From: Promethearchaeota archaeon
GTDB taxonomy: Archaea > Asgardarchaeota > Lokiarchaeia > Sigynarchaeales > SOKP01
DNA length: 10,213 nt
Direction of reading: 5' to 3'
Assembly: GCA_019894735.1 (NCBI GenBank)
Contig: JAGXOB010000079.1
Span: forward strand, 1-10,213
In this document: positions 5,954 through 10,213 of the stretch, piece after piece
How positions within the stretch are numbered: position 1 is the stretch's first letter
How the letters are laid out: every line of letters begins with the position of its first letter
The notes under the pieces: generated by a model
The model's input: the letters and a program-made list of their open reading frames with translations, nothing else
What the model was told of the DNA's origin: nothing
The model's database searches: none
Position numbers and translations under genes: made by a program

Positions 5954-6592
5954 TCATTCAGCCTCTGACTTAAAGATATTATATGCATCTTTCAATCTTA
6001 GTAGTGCTGTGATAAAAATTAATGTTGCAAAAATCCATAATATGAAGAACCGCCATGGAATTAAGAGTATTATGGCCAGTAAAAAGAAAAACGTCTCAGA
6101 ACGCTCCATGAGTCCACTTTGATATACAATTACTTTTGAATCTTGATTTTGTTCTTCTCTTTTTATAATTCCTCCTACAATAAGGAACATGGAAATACAT
6201 AATACAATAGCGCTTAATGTAAATAACCCTGGCCAAACTAAATTTGAGGGATCGGTTGCTACAATTGCTATTATTATGGATACTTCAACTAAACGATCGC
6301 AGAAAATATCTAATATCCCTCCGAAGATCGTAGGTCCCTCATATCGTGCTACAGACCCATCCAAAGTATCTATAAAAAAAGATATTATTGTAAAGATCAA
6401 GGACAATATGATGAAGGTTATCATTTGTTCCGTGTAAAAACTGCTTAGATAAATGAATGCCGAACTTACCAATCCTATAACCAACCCCACTATGGTTAGC
6501 TGATTAGCAGAGATTTTACTTACTATTATTTTCCTTACAACTTTCTCGTATCCTTCCTTAAATTTCGTTTTAGAAAGCCACTTATCAATCAT
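5954..6592 (-). CDS. CDP-alcohol phosphatidyltransferase family membrane protein
   Basis: A 212-residue polytopic membrane protein that should transfer a phospho-lipid group from a CDP-activated donor to an alcohol, releasing CMP. The catalytic signature is DTLDGSVARYEGPTIFGGILDIFCDR (in two parts, DTLDGSVAR and GGILDIFCDR), supplying the four metal-binding and catalytic aspartates. The usual pattern has eight residues between AR and the next conserved G; here there are seven, unless the adjacent G is used. Hydrophobic segments lie at about 33-50, 55-75, 100-112, 120-142 and 168-198, consistent with five to six helices. The alcohol substrate (inositol phosphate, glycerol phosphate, serine or other) cannot be decided. 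In archaea the donor would be CDP-archaeol, by family knowledge. ATG 6592 is preceded by a purine-rich GGATGGATAGGAT. It follows the HAD gene by 27 bases without an obvious terminator, so the pair may be one transcript. Confidence 0.9.
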   Translation of the reverse strand: MIDKWLSKTKFKEGYEKVVRKIIVSKISANQLTIVGLVIGLVSSAFIYLSSFYTEQMITFIILSLIFTIISFFIDTLDGSVARYEGPTIFGGILDIFCDRLVEVSIIIAIVATDPSNLVWPGLFTLSAIVLCISMFLIVGGIIKREEQNQDSKVIVYQSGLMERSETFFFLLAIILLIPWRFFILWIFATLIFITALLRLKDAYNIFKSEAE

Positions 6593-6619
6593 ATCCTATC
6601 CATCCAATTTCAGTATAAT

Positions 6620-7225
6620 TTAAATTGGTATATCAAACTTTCTTAACTCTTCTCGTAAATCAGTCTTTGGTTGATTCCATATTATTTTCATACCAAGTTT
6701 TTTAGCCGGCTTTAAAAAAAATAAAACATCGTCAATAAACAAGCATTCTTCGGGAATAAGGCGATATTGATTAAGCAATCTCATATAAATCTCTTTTTCT
6801 GGTTTAATCGTCTTTTCGAATCCAGAAATAATTTGACCATCGAAAAACGAAAAAATATCGTAGTTATTTTCAATATAAGTAAATGTTTCCTTTATAAAAT
6901 TAGATAAAATATATGTTTTATATCCTAAATTTCGTAGTTCTTTTAAAATTTTTATATTTTCTTCAATAGGGGTCAGCATTTCCATCCAATGATTAAAAAA
7001 AAGAGTAAGAAAATCTTTTTCTTTAGGATATTTAGAGATAAAATTATCTTTAGCATTTTCCAAAGAAATTGTGCCCCTATCTAAATCTAACCATACCGTG
7101 CTACGAAAGATTTTAGGAATAAATTGTTCTATGTATCCGATATCGCCTGTAAATCTTAATAGAAACTCACTTGGTTGGAACCTCAGCAAGACATTCCCTA
7201 AATCAAAAATAATGTTCTTTATCAT
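6620..7225 (-). CDS. HAD-superfamily hydrolase (YihX-like)
   Basis: A 201-residue haloacid-dehalogenase-type phosphatase with an inserted helical cap. Motif I is IIFDLGNVLL with nucleophile Asp8; the usual second Asp of DxD is Gly10, as in the FDLGNV group that includes E. coli YihX and epoxide-hydrolase-like HADs. Motif II is YILSNF (Ser108), motif III is KTIKPEKEIY (Lys141 probably the conserved lysine), and motif IV is LFIDD (Asp165, Asp166) followed by KPAKKLGMKIIW. The cap covers roughly residues 16-85. The likely role is dephosphorylation of a small sugar or other metabolite; substrate unknown. ATG 7225 directly precedes the conserved first strand; no strong SD site is seen. The gene lies downstream of the T-rich terminator of the Flx-like operon and upstream of the phosphatidyltransferase, whose reaction it need not serve. 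Confidence 0.9.
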   Translation of the reverse strand: MIKNIIFDLGNVLLRFQPSEFLLRFTGDIGYIEQFIPKIFRSTVWLDLDRGTISLENAKDNFISKYPKEKDFLTLFFNHWMEMLTPIEENIKILKELRNLGYKTYILSNFIKETFTYIENNYDIFSFFDGQIISGFEKTIKPEKEIYMRLLNQYRLIPEECLFIDDVLFFLKPAKKLGMKIIWNQPKTDLREELRKFDIPI

Positions 7226-7252
7226 ATTACACTAGGTAATAAAATGAGAAGG

Positions 7253-7279
7253 AAAAAAAAGATTAGCCAAAAAAGAAAA
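7253..7279 (-). terminator. T-rich terminator of the Flx-like operon
   Basis: On the minus strand the bases after the TAA of the FlxA-like gene read as TTTTC, then T6 (7269-7274), then T8 (7253-7260). Such a double U-rich tract is the usual archaeal termination signal. It separates the electron-transfer operon from the HAD gene, whose own promoter must then lie in the remaining 27 bases or depend on read-through. Confidence 0.55.
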
Positions 7280-8119
7280 TTAAAATTCGTTTGGTAATTT
7301 TTTAAGTTCTGCGAGTGAAAAAACAGGTCCGTCAATGCAGACAAACTTACTTCCAATATTACAGCGCCCACACTTTCCGATTCCGCATTTCATTCGCATT
7401 TCTAAGGAATTAAGAATATTTTCGTCACTCCAACCGATTTTCACTAATTCGTCGACAGCTGTTCGTATCATAATAGGAGGACCACAGATAATTGCAACCG
7501 CGTTATCTGGAGAGGGCGCTACTTCTTTAACGATAGCAGCAACGAAACCTACTTTTCGAGTCCAGTCCTCTTCTTCGCGATCAATGGTTAGAACTATATT
7601 TATATCGTCTCGTTTTTCCCATTCTTCTAACACGTCACGATAGAGAACTTCGCCTGAATCTCTATTACCATAAATTACTGTTAATTCTCCATAATCTTTT
7701 CTGTGCCTTTCATCGAGGACATATAATATTAACGACCTTAAGGTCGAGAAGGCAAATCCCCCGCCAATTACTACGATGTTTTTGCCCTTTAACTCTTCCA
7801 TGGGCCAACCATTTCCTAACGGACCTCTCACGCCAATCGTATCACCGATATCGCTGCCGTGAAACGCAGAGGTGACTGTTCCCATTTTTTTAATCGTGAA
7901 TTTAATAGTTCCCTCTTCTGTTGGTGAAGAAGCTATACCTATCGGACACTCTCCCTTTCCTATGATGCTGATCTCGGCAAATTGCCCAGGAACATAATCG
8001 AAATTCTTATACTCTTCTTCTTTTTGAAATTCTAATTCAACGGTTTTTATGTCGTTAACCTTATTTTCAGATATCATTGATTTTACTTTTGTTAGCATTG
8101 GAACGTATGGATTAGGCAT
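7280..8119 (-). CDS. flxA: FlxA/HydG-like FAD- and NAD(P)-binding electron-transfer subunit
   Basis: A 279-residue ferredoxin-reductase-type subunit, related to sulfhydrogenase gamma subunits and PyrK. Domains in order are an FAD-binding barrel (about 1-100) with YVPGQFAEI, CPIGIASSP in the place of the classical RxYS motif, and GVRGPLGNGW; an NAD(P)-binding domain (about 104-235) with NIVVIGGGFAFSTLRSL and AIICGPPIMI; and a C-terminal [2Fe-2S] motif (Cys245, Cys250, Cys253, Cys261; spacing 4, 2, 7). It should pass hydride electrons from NAD(P)H to the iron-sulfur partner, or the reverse. I chose ATG 8119 over TTG 8140 because GGAGGGTGA (8128-8136) lies 8 bases upstream; the TTG codon overlaps that region. 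It overlaps the end of the FlxB-like gene by 8 bases, a sign of translational coupling. No hydrogenase small or large subunit follows; a T-rich terminator does. The alternative name HydG (sulfhydrogenase gamma) cannot be excluded. Confidence 0.85.
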   Translation of the reverse strand: MPNPYVPMLTKVKSMISENKVNDIKTVELEFQKEEEYKNFDYVPGQFAEISIIGKGECPIGIASSPTEEGTIKFTIKKMGTVTSAFHGSDIGDTIGVRGPLGNGWPMEELKGKNIVVIGGGFAFSTLRSLILYVLDERHRKDYGELTVIYGNRDSGEVLYRDVLEEWEKRDDINIVLTIDREEEDWTRKVGFVAAIVKEVAPSPDNAVAIICGPPIMIRTAVDELVKIGWSDENILNSLEMRMKCGIGKCGRCNIGSKFVCIDGPVFSLAELKKLPNEF

Positions 8120-9164
8120 TGCTTTTCTCACCCTCCTCAATTTCTAGTATTTTATCGATTATTAATCGAAGCTCGTTATTAACGGGGCACGCGCTTATAC
8201 ATCTCCCGCACCCCACGCACCCTAAACAATCGTAGTTCGAAGGGTAATAGCTAAATTTGTGCATAATTCGGTTTCTGCACCGCTGTATTTTAGCTGGGCG
8301 GGGGTTGTGACCGCTCGTTTCTTGCGTGTAAAGGCAGGACTGGCAAGTGTCCCAAATCCTAATTCGTCTACCTCGATTATTATATTCGTCGTTTTCGTCG
8401 ATTACGTCAAAACATGTACAGGTGGGGCAAAGAAACGTGCACGAACTACATCCGATGCAACTTTCGCTAATTTCCTCCCAAACAGGGTGTTCGAAGTTTT
8501 CGTCTAACACTTTTGTAACTAAATCGAAATTAAACTTAGTAGTAAACGAATCCTCCGCTTGTTTCGCTAATTTTTTGGATTTCTCTACATCCGCCTTTTT
8601 CGCATCCCCTAGCCAAGTTAGATTCTTAACGAGGTTTTCCCCTTTTTCGCTTATAGCTTCAACTAAATAATTATCCCCTAAATCGGAAAGAAATACATCT
8701 GTGCTCTCTTTTTGGAACGGATGGCCCCCTACAGAGGTACAGAAGCACGACTGCCTTGGATCATTACAACCTAAGCCGATAATTGTTGTGTTTTCTCGTT
8801 TTTTCAAAAATATTTCGTCTTGAAAGTCGCCAGATGCAAAAAAATCGTTTAATAGTTTAAAACTATACGCGTCGCAAGGGCGGACCCCAAAAATTAAGAT
8901 TTTGTCCTCTAGATCTTTTCTTTCTTCAATTATGACGTCTTTCCCTTCGTACCTATACTCAAAAATCGTTTCTTTTTGGGGAAATAGTACGTCTTTCGGA
9001 GGAACCTTTGAATTAAGATAATCTAATTCTATTTCCTCTACTTTTGTAATTTTTTCAAAGGCAATATTACCTTTTACTTTAGTAGGAGCATAAAAATGGT
9101 ATTCTTTTTTAAGATCGTCATAAAGCTTTCCAATATCGGTTTTTTTTAATAACTTTTCGTCCAT
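8112..9164 (-). CDS. flxB: FlxB/HydB-like iron-sulfur electron-transfer subunit
   Basis: A 350-residue cytoplasmic protein related to sulfhydrogenase beta subunits and to FlxB. The N-terminal domain (about 1-230) carries the family patterns GVRPCDAYSFKLLNDFF (Cys97) and GLGCNDPRQSCFCTSVGG (Cys133, Cys140, Cys142). The C-terminal part holds two [4Fe-4S] motifs: Cys236, 239, 242, 246 followed by Pro, and Cys316, 319, 322, 326 followed by Pro. Further cysteines are at 249, 251, 274, 277, 296 and 313. The role is electron transfer between the flavoprotein encoded by the overlapping next gene and further partners. ATG 9164 lies 14 bases after the stop of the FlxC-like gene with a weak GAGAGTG in front. 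Order FlxC-FlxB-FlxA differs from the published D. vulgaris flxABCD order, but the set of domains is the same. A sulfhydrogenase beta assignment remains possible if hydrogenase subunits occur elsewhere. Confidence 0.86.
   Translation of the reverse strand: MDEKLLKKTDIGKLYDDLKKEYHFYAPTKVKGNIAFEKITKVEEIELDYLNSKVPPKDVLFPQKETIFEYRYEGKDVIIEERKDLEDKILIFGVRPCDAYSFKLLNDFFASGDFQDEIFLKKRENTTIIGLGCNDPRQSCFCTSVGGHPFQKESTDVFLSDLGDNYLVEAISEKGENLVKNLTWLGDAKKADVEKSKKLAKQAEDSFTTKFNFDLVTKVLDENFEHPVWEEISESCIGCSSCTFLCPTCTCFDVIDENDEYNNRGRRIRIWDTCQSCLYTQETSGHNPRPAKIQRCRNRIMHKFSYYPSNYDCLGCVGCGRCISACPVNNELRLIIDKILEIEEGEKSNA
8128..8136 (-). promoter_or_regulatory. Strong SD site for the FlxA-like gene inside the FlxB-like gene
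   Basis: GGAGGGTGA is close to a full complement of the archaeal 16S 3' end and is 8 bases from ATG 8119. It fixes the start of the FlxA-like gene and lies within the last codons (Glu-Glu-Gly-Glu) of the FlxB-like gene. Confidence 0.75.
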
Positions 9165-9178
9165 ACTTAAACACTCTC

Positions 9179-10198
9179 TTAATCTTCCTCTAGCATAAAT
9201 TCTTGAGCGTCTTCCATCATAAAATCCACCATGGGAGGTAAAGTATCAGGATCTAGACCTGAAGTAAAATCAAAGCGCTCTTTTACTATTTTTTCTAATT
9301 TTCTGTTAATGAAGTTTAGATCGATTCCCATTGGGCAAACCAGCGAGCACGCCCCGCAAGCTACGCACCTACCTGCCATGTGCATAGCTCGTATTAAATG
9401 ATAAACAACTATATCTGGTAAATCCGTTGTCTTCCCAAACCACACCGGTTTGTTTTGGTCAACAAAACAGAGATTACAATAACACATCGGACACGCCTCT
9501 CTACAAGCGTAGCATCTTGTGCAAACACTTAAAGCTTCTGTAATATATTCCCATTTTTCTTCGGGAGTTTTCGATTCAAACTCCGCTATATCGTCAAATT
9601 CGTCAACAATGCTCGTATACTCTTCACATTCGCCAACGCATAAATTTGGAAACTTGTTAACTAAAGGAGGTTTCCTAATTTTGCATCCTTTGCATAGTTC
9701 GTTCATATACTCGTCGAACGGAAACTCTTTTTCAAAATTTTTCCCCTTGACAATAACATTATTACCCGATACGGATACTTCAAGAATTTCTTTTTCTCCT
9801 ATTTCCATCTCAATCCGTTGTCGGTTAACAACGCCGTTACACGGGATTCCAATAATCGTTATTTCGTCCAAGTTAATCTTATTCTCCGAGGCTAAGTGGA
9901 TTAATGCCCTCCCAACGCAACCTTTAGAAACTACTCCTACTTTCAGGTTGCCTTTTTCGGGATCTACGAATCTTGGTACCCGAGGGACAAGATATTTGGC
10001 TAAATTTACGTAGCATAAATTGTTCCATATTAATTTATCTACGTCTTCTTCTTTATCTATAATAATCGGTTGTGAGAGCAAGGGTAAAGTTCCTTTTTTG
10101 TAACCAATAATAACGTCAACTTTTTTTTCTTTAAGTAAGCCCCTTGCGATATCTCTAAGGTTATTTTCTATCTCTTTATTTTCTGTTTCAAGTCCCAC
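9179..10198 (-). CDS. flxC: FlxC-like 4Fe-4S protein with FrhB-like N-terminal region
   Basis: A roughly 339-residue iron-sulfur protein. Residues here are counted from the ATG at 10210. The N-terminal half resembles the F420-hydrogenase beta (FrhB)-related region: NLCYVNLAKYL, KVGVVSKGCVGRALIHLA (Cys98), ITIIGIPCNGVV (Cys124), LCKGC (Cys173, Cys176), and Cys191/Cys195. The C-terminal half has two [4Fe-4S] motifs, Cys230, 233, 236, 240-Pro with extra Cys243, 245 and 248, and Cys282, 285, 288, 292-Pro. It likely relays electrons between the flavin subunit and a heterodisulfide-reductase-type partner. I place the start at GTG 10198 because GGTGAT lies 4 bases in front; the ATG at 10210 in the same frame adds four residues and is equally open. 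The TGA within the SD may be the stop of an upstream overlapping gene outside the window. No FAD or F420 site can be assigned confidently. Confidence 0.8.
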   Translation of the reverse strand: MGLETENKEIENNLRDIARGLLKEKKVDVIIGYKKGTLPLLSQPIIIDKEEDVDKLIWNNLCYVNLAKYLVPRVPRFVDPEKGNLKVGVVSKGCVGRALIHLASENKINLDEITIIGIPCNGVVNRQRIEMEIGEKEILEVSVSGNNVIVKGKNFEKEFPFDEYMNELCKGCKIRKPPLVNKFPNLCVGECEEYTSIVDEFDDIAEFESKTPEEKWEYITEALSVCTRCYACREACPMCYCNLCFVDQNKPVWFGKTTDLPDIVVYHLIRAMHMAGRCVACGACSLVCPMGIDLNFINRKLEKIVKERFDFTSGLDPDTLPPMVDFMMEDAQEFMLEED

Positions 10199-10202
10199 GA
10201 TT

Positions 10203-10208
10203 ATCACC
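10203..10208 (-). promoter_or_regulatory. SD site GGTGAT at the right edge
   Basis: GGTGAT is a full six-base match to the archaeal anti-SD and ends 4 bases before GTG 10198. Its TGA (10206-10204) could also end an upstream gene of the same operon; only a few bases of that gene would be in view. Confidence 0.45.
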
Positions 10209-10213
10209 ATTTC

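Noticed and set aside
6189..6437. Open frame of 82 codons on the plus strand
   Set aside because: It lies entirely antisense to the phosphatidyltransferase gene, whose motifs are clear, and its translation resembles nothing.
7335..7643. Open frame of 102 codons on the plus strand
   Set aside because: Antisense to the FlxA-like gene; low-complexity Ser/Ile/Arg-rich translation, no SD and no family pattern.
8120..8140. TTG 8140 as start of the FlxA-like gene
   Set aside because: It overlaps the very strong SD GGAGGGTGA that serves ATG 8119, and the extra residues (MRRVRKA) are just that SD translated.
8259..8670. Two overlapping plus-strand open frames
   Set aside because: Shadows of the cysteine-rich FlxB-like gene on the other strand; their translations show no motif.
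7280..9164. Straight assignment as a group 3b sulfhydrogenase (hydB-hydG) or anaerobic sulfite reductase (asrA-asrB) locus
   Set aside because: The catalytic genes normally following are absent; a terminator and an unrelated HAD gene come next, and a FrhB/4Fe-4S protein precedes. An Flx-type module fits better, though upstream sequence is needed to settle it.
9519..10013. Open frame of 164 codons on the plus strand
   Set aside because: Antisense to the FlxC-like gene; Ser/Thr/Leu-rich composition typical of a shadow frame.

Overview
The window looks archaeal. It is AT-rich with short intergenic gaps, several starts carry GGTGA-type Shine-Dalgarno (SD) sites, and U-rich tracts follow several stop codons. 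One 436-residue protein ends in a longin/roadblock-like domain of the kind abundant in Asgard archaea (Promethearchaeota, especially Lokiarchaeia-like lineages). The Flx/Hdr-type electron-transfer genes on the right fit an anaerobe. The Asgard placement is an inference from that domain style and overall composition (about 70% sure), not from a marker gene.

Layout, left to right. (1) Bases 1-3069, plus strand: a thiol/flavin redox cluster. It holds a peroxiredoxin of the BCP type cut by the left edge, a nitroreductase-family flavoprotein, and a full-length thioredoxin-domain protein of the YyaL/SPATA20 (DUF255) family, with gaps of 9 and 12 bases. (2) A convergent small CxxC protein (minus, ending 3089), then a 190-base divergent intergenic region with a perfect 11-bp inverted repeat, then a MaoC/NodN-type hydratase (plus, 3657-4124). 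(3) Bases 4156-5890, minus: an Asgard-style longin-domain protein followed by a DUF1499 protein. The DUF1499 N-terminal half, including its signature CPNSPNCVST, extends well beyond the first obvious start and has no ATG/GTG/TTG start in frame. (4) Bases 5954-7225, minus: a HAD-family phosphatase and a CDP-alcohol phosphatidyltransferase, 27 bases apart. (5) Bases 7280-10210, minus: three tightly packed iron-sulfur/flavin genes in the order FlxC-like, FlxB-like, FlxA-like, ending in a T-rich terminator. Any upstream genes (expected FlxD/MvhD and HdrABC) lie outside the right edge.

How the genes work together: the right-hand operon probably forms the NAD(P)H-oxidising arm of a soluble electron-transfer or bifurcation complex. 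FAD and NAD(P) bind to the FlxA-like subunit, and electrons pass through the clusters of the FlxB- and FlxC-like subunits. The left-hand cluster fits peroxide and thiol homeostasis. The phosphatidyltransferase is a membrane-lipid headgroup enzyme of undetermined substrate.

The most unusual points are the two genes whose best SD-spaced start would be ATT or ATC (YyaL family and DUF1499), the unexplained N-terminal part of the longin protein, the Flx-like module without hydrogenase catalytic subunits in view, and a peroxiredoxin lacking the usual nearby resolving cysteine. No RNA gene, CRISPR array, insertion sequence or prophage was seen, and no gene-free stretch exceeds 300 bases.
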